A stretch of DNA of 64,000 nucleotides from Hydractinia symbiolongicarpus (taxonomy: Eukaryota > Cnidaria > Hydrozoa > Anthoathecata > Hydractiniidae), in contig NC_079885.1 of assembly GCF_029227915.1 (NCBI RefSeq), forward strand, positions 496,001 through 560,000, in the 5' to 3' direction. A model generated the notes under the pieces. That model saw only the letters and a program-made list of their open reading frames with translations, ran no database searches and was not told the DNA's origin. This document shows, one piece after another, positions 50,761-64,000 of this stretch. A program made the translations under genes and the position numbers. Each line of letters begins with the position of its first letter. The stretch's first letter is position 1.

Positions 50761-52401
50761 ACTCATTTCCAGAACGATTTTTTAAATTATTTTTTCACCA
50801 CTAAAACGCATAAGACTTGTAGTTTTTAAAAATGTTTTCATTTTTGATGAGACGCTGAATAAAAGAAGTTTAATCGCCGGCAAACGAAAACCCGCGATTT
50901 CCCGTAAATCCCGGGCTTGGCCGTATAGTCAAAAGTATACAAAGAAAGAACCCAGGAAGTAAACTCATTTCCCGAACGATTTTTTAAAATACTTTTTCAC
51001 CACTAAAACGCATGAGACTTGTAGTTTTTAAAAATGTTTTCATTTTTGATGAGACGCTGAATAAAAGAAGTTTAATCGCCGGCAAACGAAAACCCGCGAT
51101 TTCCCGTAAATCCCGGACTCGGCCCGTATAGTTAAAAGTATACAATGAAAGTACCCAGTGAGTAAACTCATTTCCCGAACGAATTTTTATATTATTTTTT
51201 CACCACTAAAACGTATGAGACTTGTAGTTTTCAAAAATGTTTTCATTTTTGATGAGACGCTGAATAAAAGAAGTTTAATCGCCGGCAAACGAAAACCTGC
51301 GATTTCCCGTAAATCCCGGACTCGGCATGTATAGTCAAAAGTATACAAAGAAAGTACCCAGTGTGTAAACTCATTTCCCGAACGATTTTTTAAATTATTT
51401 TTTCAGCACTAAAACGCATGAGACATGTAGTTTTTAAAAATGTTTTCATTTTTGATGAGACGGTGAATAAAAGAAGTTTAATCGCCGGCAAACGAAAACC
51501 TGCGATTTCCCGTAAATCCTGGACTCGGCCCGTATAGTCAAAAGTATACAAAGAAAGTACCCACGGAGTAAACTCATTTCCCAAACGATTTTTTAAGTTC
51601 TTATTTCACCACTAAAACGCATGAGACTTGTAGTTTCCAAGAATGTTTTCATTTTTGATGAGACGCTGAATAAAAGCAGTTTACTCGCCGGCAAACGAAA
51701 ACCTGCGATTTCCCGTAAATCCCGGACTCGGCCCGTATAGTCAAAAGTATACAAAGAAAGTACCCAGGGAGTAAACTCATTTCCAGAACGATTTTTTAAA
51801 TTATTTTTCACCACTAAAACGCATAAGACTTGTAGTTTTTAAAAATGTTTTCATTTTTGATGAGACGCTGAATAAAAGAAGTTTAATCGCCGGCAAACGA
51901 AAACCCGCGATTTCCCGTAAATCCCGGGCTTGGCCGTATAGTCAAAAGTATACAAAGAAAGAACCCAGGAAGTAAACTCATTTCCCAAACGATTTTTTAA
52001 ATTACTTTTTCACCACTAAAACGCATGAGACTTGTAGTTTTTAAAAGTGTTTTCATTTTTGATGAGACGCTAAATAAAAGAAGTTTAATCGCCGGCAAAC
52101 GAAAACCTGCGATTTCCCGTAAATCCCGGACTCGGCCCGTATAGTCAAAAGTATACAAAGAAAGTACCCAGGGAGTAAACTCATTTCCAGAACGATTTTT
52201 TAAATTATTTTTTCACCACTAAAACGCATAAGACTTGTAGTTTTTAAAAATGTTTTCATTTTTGATGAGACGCTGAATAAAAGAAGTTTAATCGCCGGCA
52301 AACGAAAACCCGCGATTTCCCGTAAATCCCGGGCTTGGCCGTATAGTCAAAAGTATACAAAGAAAGAACCCAGGAAGTAAACTCATTTCCCGAACGATTT
52401 T
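41865..52401 (+). repeat. 7-mer HOR (1,418 bp), about seven copies
   Basis: Equivalent monomers start at 42677, 44095, 45513, 47135, 48554, 49972 and 51390. Spacing is 1,418-1,419 bp except for 45513 to 47135 (1,622 bp, one extra monomer). Copies differ by very few bases, for example CCCAGGGAG to CCCACGGAG in the last two, and an extra A near 48371. This is the most homogeneous part of the window. Confidence 0.9.
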
Positions 52402-55400
52402 TTAAATTACTTTTTCACCACTAAAACGCATGAGACTTGTAGTTTTTAAAAGTGTTTTCATTTTTGATGAGACGCTGAATAAAAGAAGTTTAATCGCCGG
52501 CAAACGAAAACCTGCGATTTCCCGTAAATCCTGGACTCGGCCCGTATAGTCAAAAGTATACAAAGAAAGTACCCAGGGAGTAAACTCATTTCCCAAACGA
52601 TTTTTTAAATTATTATTTCACCACTAAAGCCCATGAGACTTGTAGTTTTTAAAAATGTTTTCATTTTTGATGAGACGCTGAATAAAAGAAGTTTAATCGC
52701 CGACAAACGAAAACCCGCGATTTCCCGTAAATCCCGGACTCGGCCCGTATAGTTAAAAGTATACAAGGAAAGTACCCAGTGAGTAAACACATTTCCCGAA
52801 CGATTTTTTAAATTATTTTGTCACCACTAAAACGCATGAGACTTGTAGTTTTTAAAAATGTTTTCATTTTTGATGAGACGCTGAATAAAAGAAGTTTAAT
52901 CGCCGGCAAACGAAAACCTGCGATTTCCCGTAAATCCTGGACTCGGCCCGTATAGTCAAAAGTATACAAAGAAAGTACCCAGGGAGTAAACTCATTTCCC
53001 AAACGATTTTTTAAATTATTATTTCACCACTAAAGCCCATGAGACTTGTAGTTTTTAAAAATATTTTCATTTTTGACGAGACGGTGAATAAAAGAAGTTT
53101 AATCGCCGGCAAACGAAAACCTGCGATTTCCCGTAAATCCTGGACTCGGCCCGTATAGTCAAAAGTATACAAAGAAAGTACCCAGGGAGTAAACTCATTT
53201 CCCAAACGATTTTTTAAGTTATTATTTCACCACTAAAACGCATGAGACTTGTAGTTTTCAAAAATGTTTTCATTTTTGATGAGACGCTGAATAAAAGAAG
53301 TTTAATCGCCGGCAAACGAAAACCTGCGATTTCCCGTAAATCCCGGACTCGGCCCGTATAGTCAAAAGTATACAAAGAAAGTACCCAGTGTGTAAACTCA
53401 TTTCCCGAACGATTTTTCAAATTATTTTTTCAGCACTAAAACGCATGAGACATGTAGTTTTTAAAAATGTTTTCATTTTTGATGAGACGGTGAATAAAAG
53501 AAGTTTAATCGCCGGCAAACGACAACCTGCGATTTCCCGTAAATCCTGGACTCGGCCCGTATAGTCAAAAGTATACAAAGAAAGTACCCAGGGAGTAAAC
53601 TCATTTCCCAAACGATTTTTTAAGTTCTTATTTCACCACTAAAACGCATGAGACTTGTAGTTTCCAAGAATGTTTTCATTTTTGATGAGACGCTGAATAA
53701 AAGAAGTTTAATCGCCGGCAAACGAAAACCCGCGATTTCCCGTAAATCCCGGGCTTGGCCGTATAGTCAAAAGTATACAAAGAAAGAACCCAGGAAGTAA
53801 ACTCATTTCCCGAACGATTTTTTAAATTACTTTTTCACCACTAAAACGCATGAGACTTGTAGTTTTTAAAAGTGTTTTCATTTTTGATGAGACGCTGAAT
53901 AAAAGAAGTTTAATCGCCGGCAAACGAAAACCTGCGATTTCCCGTAAATCCCGGGCTTGGCTGTATAGTCAAAAGTATACAAAGAAAGAACCCAGGAAGT
54001 AAACTCATTTCCCGAACGATTTTTTAAATTACTTTTTCACCACTAAAACGCATGAGACTTGTAGTTTTTAAAAGTGTTTTCATTTTTGATGAGACGCTGA
54101 ATAAAAGAAGTTTAATCGCCGGCAAACGAAAACCTGCGATTTCCCGTAAATCCCGGACTCGGCCCGTATAGTCAAAAGTATACAAAGAAAGTACCCAGGG
54201 AGTAAACTCATTTCCAGAACGATTTTTTAAATTATTTTTTCACCACTAAAACGCATAAGACTTGTAGTTTTTAAAAATGTTTTCATTTTTGATGAGACAC
54301 TGAATAAAAGAAGTTTAATCGCCGGCAAACGAAAACCCGCGATTTCCCGTAAATCCCGGGCTTGGCCGTATAGTCAATAGTATACAAAGAAAGAACCCAG
54401 GAAGTAAACTCATTTTCCGAACGATTTTTTAAATTACTTTTTCACCACTAAAACGCATGAGACTTGTAGTTTTTAAAAGTGTTTTCATTTTTGATGAGAC
54501 GCTGAATAAAAGAAGTTTAATCGCCGGCAAACGAAAACCTGCGATTTCCCGTAAATCCTGGACTCGGCCCGTATAGTCAAAAGTATACAAAGAAAGTACC
54601 CAGGGAGTAAACTCATTTCCCAAACGATTTTTTAAATTATTATTTCACCACTAAAGCCCATGAGACTTGTAGTTTTTAAAAATGTTTTCATTTTTGATGA
54701 GACGCTGAATAAAAGAAGTTTAATCGCCGACAAACGAAAACCCGCGATTTCCCGTAAATCCCGGACTCGGCCCGTATAGTTAAAAGTATACAAGGAAAGT
54801 ACCCAGTGAGTAAACACATTTCCCGAACGATTTTTTAAATTATTTTGTCACCACTAAAACGCATGAGACTTGTAGTTTTTAAAAATGTTTTCATTTTTGA
54901 TGAGACGCTGAATAAAAGAAGTTTAATCGCCGGCAAACGAAAACCTGCGATTTCCCGTAAATCCTGGACTCGGCCCGTATAGTCAAAAGTATACAAAGAA
55001 AGTACCCAGGGAGTAAACTCATTTCCCAAACGATTTTTTAAATTATTATTTCACCACTAAAGCCCATGAGACTTGTAGTTTTTAAAAATATTTTCATTTT
55101 TGATGAGACGCTGAATAAAAGAAGTTTAATCGCCGGCAAACGAAAACCCGCGATTTCCCGTAAATCCCGGACTCGCCCCGTATAGTTAAAAGTATACAAG
55201 GAAAGTACCCAGTGAGTAAACTCATTTCCCGAACGAATTTTTAAATTATTTTTTCACCACTAAAACGTATGAGACTTGTAGTTTTCAAAAATGTTTTCAT
55301 TTTTGATGAGACGCTGAATAAAAGAAGTTTAACCGCCGGCAAACGAAAACCTGCGATTTCCCGTAAATCCCGGACTCGGCCCGTATAGTCAAAAGTATAC

Positions 55401-56450
55401 AAAGAAAGTACCCAGTGTGTAAACTCATTTCCCGAACGATTTTTTAAATTATTTTTTCAGCACTAAAACGCATGAGACATGTAGTTTTTAAAAATGTTTT
55501 TATTTTTGATGAGACGGTGAATAAAAGAAGTTTAATCGCCGGCAAACGAAAACCTGCGATTTCCCGTAAATCCTGGACTCGGCCCGTATAGTCAAAAGTA
55601 TACAAAGAAAGTACCCAGGGAGTAAACTCATTTCCCAAACGATTTTTTAAGTTATTATTTCACCACTAAAACGTATGAGACTTGTAGTTTTCAAGAATGT
55701 TTTCATTTTTGATGAGACGCTGAATAAAAGCAGTTTAATCGCCGGCAAACGAAAACCTGCGATTTCCCGTAAATCCCGGACTCGGCCCGTATAGTCAAAA
55801 GTATACAAAGAAAGTACCCAGGGAGTAAACTCATTTTCGGAACGATTTTTTAAATTATTTTTTCACCACTAAAACGCATAAGACTTGTAGTTTTTAAAAA
55901 TGTTTTCATTTTTGATGAGACGCTGAATAAAAGAAGTTTAATCGCCGGCAAACGAAAACCCGCGATTTCCCGTAAATCCCGGACTCGGCCCGTATAGTTA
56001 AAAGTATACAATGAAAGTACCCAGTGAGTAAACTCATTTCCCGAACGAATTTTTATATTATTTTTTCACCACTAAAACGTATGAGACTTGTAGGTTTCAA
56101 AAATGTTTTCATTTTTGATGAGACGCTGAATAAAAGAAGTTTAATCGCCGGCAAACGAAAACCTGCGATTTCCCGTAAATCCCGAACTCGGCCCGTATAG
56201 TCAAAAGTATACAAAGAAAGTACCCAGTGTGTAAACTCATTTCCCGAACGATTTTTTAAATTTTTTTTTCAGCACTAAAACGCATGAGACATGTAGTTTT
56301 TAAAAATGTTTTCATTTTTGATGAGACGGTGAATAAAAGAAGTTTAATCGCCGGCAAACGAAAACCTGCGATTTCCCGTAAATCCTGGACTCGGCCCGTA
56401 TAGTCAAAATGATACAAAGAAAGTACCCAGGGAGTAAACTCATTTCCCAA
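52402..56450 (+). repeat. 10-mer HOR (2,027 bp), two copies
   Basis: Matching monomers at 52402/54429, 52605/54632, 52808/54835 and 53417/55444, all 2,027 bp apart. Shared rare variants are TTTTGTCACCAC and AGTAAACACATTTCCC. The unit is built from the same monomers as the 7-mer HOR, in a different order. Confidence 0.85.
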
Positions 56451-56661
56451 ACGATTTTTTAAGTTCTTATTTCACCACTAAAACGCATGAGACTTGTAGT
56501 TTCCAAGAATGTTTTCATTTTTGATGAGACGCTGAATAAAAGCAGTTTAATCGCCGGCAAACGAAAACCTGCGATTTCCCGTAAATCCCGGACTCGGCCC
56601 GTATAGTCAAAAGTATACAAAGAAAGTACCCAGGGAGTAAACTCATTTCCAGAACGATTTT

Positions 56662-59600
56662 TTAAATTACTTTTTCACCACTAAAACGCATGAGACTTGT
56701 AGTTTTTAAAAGTGTTTTCATTTTTGATGAGACGCTGAATAAAAGAAGTTTAATCGCCGGCAAACGAAAACCTGCGATTTCCCGTAAATCCTGGACTCGG
56801 CCCGTATAGTCAAAAGAATACAAAGAAAGTACCCAGGGAGTAAACTCATTTCCCAAACGATTTTTTAAATTATTATTTCACCACTAAAGCCCATGAGACT
56901 TGTAGTTTTTAAAAATGTTTTCATTTTTGATGAGACGCTGAATAAAAGAAGTTTAATCGCCGACAAACGAAAACCCGCGATTTCCCGTAAATCCCGGACT
57001 CGGCCCGTATAGTTAAAAGTATACAAGGAAAGTACCCAGTGAGTAAACTCATTTCCCGAACGAATTTTTAAATTATTTTTTCACCACTAAAACGTATGAG
57101 ACTTGTAGTTTTCAAAAATGTTTTCATTTTTGATGAGACGCTGAATAAAAGAAGTTTAATCGCCGGCAAACGAAAACCTGCGATTTCCCGTAAATCCCGG
57201 ACTCGGCCCGTATAGTCAAAAGTATACAAAGAAAGTACCCAGGGTGTAAACTCATTTCCCGAACGATTTTTAAATTATTTTTTCACCACTAAAACGCATG
57301 AGAATTGTAGTTTTCAAAAATGTTTTCATTTTTGATGAGACGCAGAATAAAAGAAGTTTAATCGCCGGCAAACGAAAACCTGTGATTTCCCGTAAATCCC
57401 GTACTCGGCCCGTATAGTCAAAAGTATACAAAGAAAGTATCCAGGGTGTAAACTCATTTCCCGAACGATTTTTTAAATTATTATTTCACCACTAAAACGC
57501 ATGAGCCTTGTAGTTTTCAAAAATGTTTTCATTTTTTGATGAGACGCTGAATGAAAGAAGTTTAATCGCCGGCAAACAAAACCTGCGATTTTCCGTAAAT
57601 CCCGGACTCGGCCCGTATAGTCAAAAGTATAATAAGAAAGTACCCAGGGTGTAAACTCATTTCCCGAACGATTTTTTAAATTATATTTTCACCACTAAAA
57701 CGCATGAGACTTGTAGTTTTCAAAAATGTTTTCATTTTTGATGAGACGCTGAATGAAAGAAGTTTAATCGCCGGCAAACGAAAACCTGTGATTTCCCGTA
57801 AATCCCGGACTCGGCCCGTATAGTCAAAAGTATAATAAGAAAGTACCCAGGGTGTAAACTCATTTCCCGAACGATTTTTTAAATTATATTTTCACCACTA
57901 AAACGCATGAGACTTGTAGTTTTCAAAAATGTTTTCATTTTTGATGAGACGCTGAATGAAAGAAGTTTAATCGCCGGCAAACGAAAACTTGCGATTTCCT
58001 GTAAATCCCGGACTCGGCCCGTATAGTCAAAAGTATAATAAGAAAGTACCCAGGGTGTAAACTCATTTCCCGAACGATTTTTTAAATTATTATTTCACCA
58101 CTAAAGCCCATGAGACTTGTAGTTTTTAAAAATGTTTTCATTTTTGATGAGACGCTGAATAAAAGAAGTTTAATCGCCGGCAAACGAAAACCCGCGATTT
58201 CCCGTAAATCCCGGGCTTGGCCGTATAGTCAAAAGTATACAAAGAAAGTACCCAGGAAGTAAACTCATTTCCCAAACGATTTTTTAAATTACTTTTTCAC
58301 CACTAAAACGCATGAGACTTGTAGTTTTTAAAAGTGTTTTCATTTTTGATGAGACGCTGAATAAAAGAAGTTTAATCGCCGGCAAACGAAAACCTGCGAT
58401 TTCCCGTAAATCCTGGACTCGGCCCGTATAGTCAAAAGTATACAAAGAAAGTACCCAGGGAGTAAACTCATTTCCCAAACGATTTTTTAAATTATTATTT
58501 CAACACTAAAGCCCATGAGACTTGTAGTTTTTAAAAATGTTTTCATTTTTGATGAGACGCTGAATAAAAGAAGTTTAATCGCCGACAAACGAAAACCCGC
58601 GATTTCCCGTAAATCCCGGACTCGGCCCGTATAGTTAAAAGTATACAAGGAAAGTACCCAGTGAGTAAACTCATTTCCCGAACGAATTTTTAAATTATTT
58701 TTTCACCACTAAAACGTATGAGATTTGTAGTTTTCAAAAATGTTTTCATTTTTGATGAGACGCTGAATAAAAGAAGTTTAATCGCCGGCAAACGAAAACC
58801 TGCGATTTCCCGTAAATCCCGGACTCGGCCCGTATAGTCAAAAGTATACAAAGAAAGTACCCAGGGTGTAAACTCATTTCCCGAACGATTTTTTAAATTA
58901 TTTTTTCACCACTTAAACGCATGAGAATTGTAGTTTTCAAAAATGTTTTCATTTTTGATGAGACGCTGAATAAAAGAAGTTTAATCGCCGGCAAACGAAA
59001 ACCTGTGATTTCCCGTAAATCCCGTACTCGGCCCGTATAGTCAAAAGTATACAAAGAAAGTATCCAGGGTGTAAACTCATTTCCCGAACGATTTTTTAAA
59101 TTATTATTTCAGCACTAAAACGCATGAGACTTGTAGTTTTCAAAAATGTTTTTATTTTTTGATGAGACGCTGAATGAAAGAAGTTTAATCGCCGGAAAAC
59201 AAAAACCTGCGATTTTCCGTAAATCCCGGACTCGGCCCGTATAGTCAAAAGTATAATAAGAAAGTACCCAGGGTGTAAACTCATTTCCCGAACGATTTTT
59301 TAAATTATATTTTCACCACTAAAACGCATGAGACTTGTAGTTTTCAAAAATGTTTTCATTTTTGATGAGACGCTGAATGAAAGAAGTTTAATCGCCGGCA
59401 AACGAAAACCTGCGATTTCCTGTAAATCCCGGATCGGCCCGTATAGTCAAAAGTATAATAAGAAAGTACCCAGGGTGTAAACTCATTTCCCGAACGATTT
59501 TTTGAATTATTATTTCACAACTAAAGCCCATGAGACTTTTAGTTTTTAAAAATGTTTTCATTTTTGATGAGACGCTGAATAAAAGAAGTTTAATCGCCGG

Positions 59601-62600
59601 CAAACGAAAACCCGCCATTTCCCGTAAACCCTGGACTCGGCCCGTATAATCAAAAGTATACAAAGAAATTACCCAGGTAGTAAACTCATTTCCCAAACGA
59701 TTTTTTAAGTTATTATTTCACCACTAAAACGCATGATACTTGTAGTTTTCAAGAATGTTTTCATTTTTGATGAGACGCTGAATAAAAGCAGTTTAATTGC
59801 CGGCAAACCAAAACCTGCGATTTCCCGTAAATCCCGGACTCGGCCCGTATAGTCAAAAGTATAATAAGAAAGTACCCAGGGTGTAAACTCATTTCCCGAA
59901 CGATTTTTTAAATTATTATTTCACCACTAAAGCCCATGAGACTTGTAGTTTTTAAAAATGTTTTCATTTTTGATGAGACGCTGAATAAAAGAAGTTTAAT
60001 CGCCGGCAAACGAAAACCCGCGATTTCCCGTAAATCCCGGGCTTGGCCGTATAGTCAAAAGTATACAAAGAAAGTACCCAGGAAGTAAACTCATTTCCCA
60101 AACGATTTTTTAAATTACTTTTTCACCACTAAAACGCATGAGACTTGTAGTTTTTAAAAGTGTTTTCATTTTTGATGAGACGCTGAATAAAAGAAGTTTA
60201 ATCGCCGGCAAACGAAAACCTGCGATTTCCCGTAAATCCCGGACTCGGCCCGTATAGTCAAAAGTATACAAAGAAAGTACCCAGGGAGTAAACTCATTTC
60301 CAGAACGATTTTTTAAATTATTATTTCACCACTAAAGCCCATGAGACTTGTAGTTTTTAAAAATGTTTTCATTTTTGATGAGACGCTGAATAAAAGAAGT
60401 TTAATCGCCGACAAACGAAAACCCGCGATTTCCCGTAAATCCCGGACTCGGCCCGTTTAGTTAAAAGTATACAAGGAAAGTACCCAGTGAGTAAACTCAT
60501 TTCCCGAACGAATTTTTAAATTATTTTTTCGCCACTAAAACGTATGAGACTTGTAGTTTTCAAAAATGTTTTCATTTTTGATGAGACGCTGAATAAAAGA
60601 AGTTTAATCGCCGGCAAACGAAAACCTGCGATTTCCCGTAAATCCCGGACTCGGCCCGTATAGTCAAAAGTATACAAAGAAAGTACCCAGAGTGTAAACT
60701 CATTTTCCGAACGATTTTTTAAATTATTTTTTCACCACTTAAACGCATGAGAATTGTAGTTTTCAAAAATGTTTTCATTTTTGATGAGACGCTGAATAAA
60801 AGAAGTTTAATCGCCGGCAAACGAAAACCTGTGATTTCCCGTAAATCCCGTACTCGGCCCGTATAGTCAAAAGTATACAAAGAAAGTATCCAGGGTGTAA
60901 ACTCATTTCCCGAACGATTTTTTAAATTATTATTTCACCACTAAAACGCAATAGACTTGTAGTTTTCAAAAATGTTTTTATTTTTTGATGAGACGCTGAA
61001 TGAAAGAAGTTTAATCGCCGGCAAACGAAAACCCGCGACTTCCCGTAAATCCCGGGCTTGGCCGTATAGTCAAAAGTATACAAAGAAAGTACCCAGGAAG
61101 TAAACTCATTTCCCAAACGATTTTTTAAATTACTTTTTCACCACTAAAACGCATGAGACTTGTAGTTTTTAAAAGTGTTTTCATTTTTGATGAGACGCTG
61201 AATAAAAGAAGTTTAATCGCCGGCAAACGAAAACCTGCGATTTCCCGTAAATCCTGGACTCGGCCCGTATAGTCAAAAGTATACAAAGAAAGTACCCAGG
61301 GAGTAAACTCATTTCCCAAACGATTTTTTAAATTATTATTTCACCACTAAAGCCCATGAGACTTGTAGTTTTTAAAAATGTTTTCATTTTTGATGAGACG
61401 CTGAATAGAAGAAGTTTAATCGCCGACAAACGAAAACCCGCGATTTCCCGTAAATCCCGGACTCGGCCCGTATAGTTAAAAGTATACAAGGAAAGTACCC
61501 AGTGAGTAAACTCATTTCCCGAACGAATTTTTAAATTATTTTTTCACCACTAAAACGTATGAGACTTGTAGTTTTCAAAAATGTTTTCATTTTTGATGAG
61601 ACGCTGAATAAAAGAAGTTTAATCGCCGGCAAACGAAAACCTGCGATTTCCCGTAAATCCCGGACTCGGCCCGTATAGTCAAAAGTATACAAAGAAAGTA
61701 TCCAGGGTGTAAACTCATTTCCCGAACGATTTTTTAAATTATTATTTCACCACTAAAACGCAATAGACTTGTAGTTTTCAAAAATGTTTTTATTTTTTGA
61801 TGAGACGCTGAATGAAAGAAGTTTAATCGCCGGCAAACGAAAACCCGCGACTTCCCGTAAATCCCGGGCTTGGCCGTATAGTCAAAAGTATACAAAGAAA
61901 GTACCCAGGAAGTAAACTCATTTCCCAAACGATTTTTTAAATTACTTTTTCACCACTAAAACGCATGAGACTTGTAGTTTTTAAAAGTGTTTTCATTTTT
62001 GATGAGACGCTGAATAAAAGAAGTTTAATCGCCGGCAAACGAAAACCTGCGATTTCCCGTAAATCCTGGACTCGGCCCGTATAGTCAAAAGTATACAAAG
62101 AAAGTACCCAGGGAGTAAACTCATTTCCCAAACGATTTTTTAAATTATTATTTCACCACTAAAGCCCATGAGACTTGTAGTTTTTAAAAATGTTTTCATT
62201 TTTGATGAGACGCTGAATAAAAGAAGTTTAATCGCCGACAAACGAAAACCCGCGATTTCCCGTAAATCCCGGACTCGGCCCGTATAGTTAAAAGTATACA
62301 AGGAAAGTACCCAGTGAGTAAACTCATTTCCCGAACGAATTTTTAAATTATTTTTTCACCACTAAAACGTATGAGACTTGTAGTTTTCAAAAATGTTTTC
62401 ATTTTTGATGAGACGCTGAATAAAAGAAGTTTAATCGCCGGCAAACGAAAACCTGCGATTTCCCGTAAATCCCGGACTCGGCCCGTATAGTCAAAAGTAT
62501 ACAAAGAAAGTACCCAGGGTGTAAACTCATTTCCCGAACGATTTTTTAAATTATTTTTTCACCACTTAAACGCATGAGAATTGTAGTTTTCAAAAATGTT

Positions 62601-64000
62601 TTCATTTTTGATGAGACGCTGAATAAAAGAAGTTTAATCGCCGGCAAACGAAAACCTGTGATTTCCCGTAAATCCCGTACTCGGCCCGTATAGTCAAAAG
62701 TATACAAAGAAAGTATCCAGGGTGTAAACTCATTTCCCGAACGATTTTTTAAATTATTATTTCACCACTAAAACGCATGAGACTTGTAGTTTTCAAAAAT
62801 GTTTTTATTTTTTGATGAGACGCTGAATGAAAGAAGTTTAATCGCCGGAAAACAAAAACCTGCGATTTTCCGTAAATCCCGGACTCGGCCCGTATAGTCA
62901 AAAGTATAATAAGAAAGTACCCAGGGTGTAAACTCATTTCCCGAACGATTTTTTAAATTATATTTTCACCACTAAAACGCATGAGACTTGTAGTTTTCAA
63001 AAATGTTTTCATTTTTGATGAGACGCTGAATGAAAGAAGTTTAATCGCCGGCAAACGAAAACTTGCGATTTCCTGTAAATCCCGGACTCGGCCCGTATAG
63101 TCAAAAGTATAATAAGAAAGTACCCAGGGTGTAAACTCATTTCCCGAACGATTTTTTGAATTATTATTTCACAACTAAAGCCCATGAGACTTGTAGTTTT
63201 TAAAAATGTTTTCATTTTTGATGAGACGCTGAATAAAAGAAGTTTAATCGCCGGCAAACGAAAACCCGCCATTTCCCGTAAACCCTGGACTCGGCCCGTA
63301 TAATCAAAAGTATACAAAGAAATTACCCAGGTAGTAAACTCATTTCCCAAACGATTTTTTAAGTTATTATTTCACCACTAAAACGCATGATACTTGTAGT
63401 TTTCAAGAATGTTTTGATTTTTGATGAGACGCTGAATAAAAGCAGTTTAATTGCCGGCAAACCAAAACCTGCGATTTCCCGTAAATCCCGGACTCGGCCC
63501 GTATAGTCAAAAGTATAATAAGAAAGTACCCAGGGTGTAAACTCATTTCCCGAACGATTTTTTAAATTATTATTTCACCACTAAAGCCCATGAGACTTGT
63601 AGTTTTTAAAAATGTTTTCATTTTTGATGAGACGCTGAATAAAAGAAGTTTAATCGCCGGCAAACGAAAACCCGCGATTTCCCGTAAATCCCGGGCTTGG
63701 CCGTATAGTCAAAAGGATACAAAGAAAGTACCCAGGAAGTAAACTCATTTCCCAAACGATTTTTTAAATTACTTTTTCACCACTAAAACGCATGAGACTT
63801 GTAGTTTTTAAAAGTGTTTTCATTTTTGATGAGACGCTGAATAAAAGAAGTTTAATCGCCGGCAAACGAAAACATGCGATTTCCCGTAAATCCTGGACTC
63901 GGCCCGTATAGTCAAAAGTATACAAAGAAAGTACCCAGGGAGTAAACTCATTTCCCAAACGATTTTTTAAATTATTATTTCACCACTAAAGCCCATGAGA
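56662..64000 (+). repeat. 18-mer HOR (3,653 bp) with an inner 4-mer shift
   Basis: Pairs 58284/61937, 59096/62749 and about 60111/63764 are 3,653 bp apart, so one full unit and a partial second are present. Inside unit 1, 60922/61734 and 61125/61937 are 812 bp (four monomers) apart. An 8-mer shift links 56662 and 58284 (1,622 bp). Shared rare variants are ACTTAAACGCATGAGAATTG, ATTTTTTGATGAGACG and GTATAATAAGAAAG. Confidence 0.82.

Larger units (their letters stand above)
26725..64000 (+). repeat. 203-bp satellite array, right block
   Basis: About 184 monomers in the same direction as the left block, starting mid-monomer at the transposon junction. Up to about 36 kb the mix resembles the left block near the insertion. 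From about 38 kb new variants dominate: TATAGTTAAAAGTATACAA, AACGTATGAGACTTG, GAGACGGTGAATAAAAG, GCATGAGACATG, GGGCTTGGCCGTATAG (one C fewer) and AAAAGTGTTTTC. Type B monomers almost disappear. The array runs off the end of the window. Confidence 0.98.

Noticed and set aside
1-64000. CRISPR-like array
   Set aside because: Repeats are contiguous 203-bp units without unique spacers, and the gene in the window is spliced; this is a eukaryotic satellite.

Overview
The window is eukaryotic, and almost all of it is one tandem satellite array. The monomer is about 203 bp (202-204) and AT-rich, and every copy reads in the same direction. Two blocks are present: positions 1-19108 (about 94 monomers) and 26725-64000 (about 184 monomers). 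They are really one array split by a single 7,616-bp DNA transposon at 19109-26724. The transposon gene has short introns (84-207 nt), GT-AG splice sites and a protein block I remember from marine invertebrate genomes. That points to an animal, possibly a cnidarian; this assignment is inference from memory and was not searched.

Satellite: monomers are organised in nested higher-order repeats (HORs) that change along the array. They include a 16-mer (3,244 bp), a 9-mer (1,824 bp) inside a 23/24-mer (4,662/4,865 bp), a 2-mer (406 bp), an 8-mer (1,623 bp), a 15-mer (3,040 bp), 10-mers (2,027 bp), a 7-mer (1,418 bp) inside a 22-mer (4,458 bp), and an 18-mer (3,653 bp). The many 60-80 codon open frames in the array come from the monomer and are not genes. 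Most minus-strand ones open only at TTG, and the plus-strand ones exist only where a conserved TAG is mutated.

Transposon: it has perfect 18-bp terminal inverted repeats (CTCGGCGACGTTAAGGCG). It sits in the T5 tract of a conserved hairpin-forming dyad of the satellite and duplicated two bases (TT). A sister HOR copy at 29561-29565 preserves the empty site, which fixes the ends and the duplication. On the minus strand I could assemble a six-exon gene, ATG at 23990 to a stop at 21074. All five introns are phase-consistent and the product is 736 aa. The protein has an N-terminal region with a CxxC, a helix-turn-helix-like segment spread over three exons, a WHD...HxH...YDPA block, a CxxC cluster and a SAP-like helix pair. 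The frame ends shortly after, while a different frame stays open for another 200 codons (20497-21129). This looks like a one-base break in an A tract, or a missed splice. No known transposase class is evident to me, so this is the best candidate in the window for something undescribed.

The rest of the transposon is AT-rich non-coding DNA with older passengers: a 474-bp MITE-like element with 16-bp inverted repeats (19823-20296), a pair of tRNA-like fragments in head-to-tail order (24570-24665), and two inverted-repeat structures (24805-25156 and 26192-26496). A compact promoter-like cluster (CCAAT, GC box, E2F-like site) lies just upstream of the gene start.
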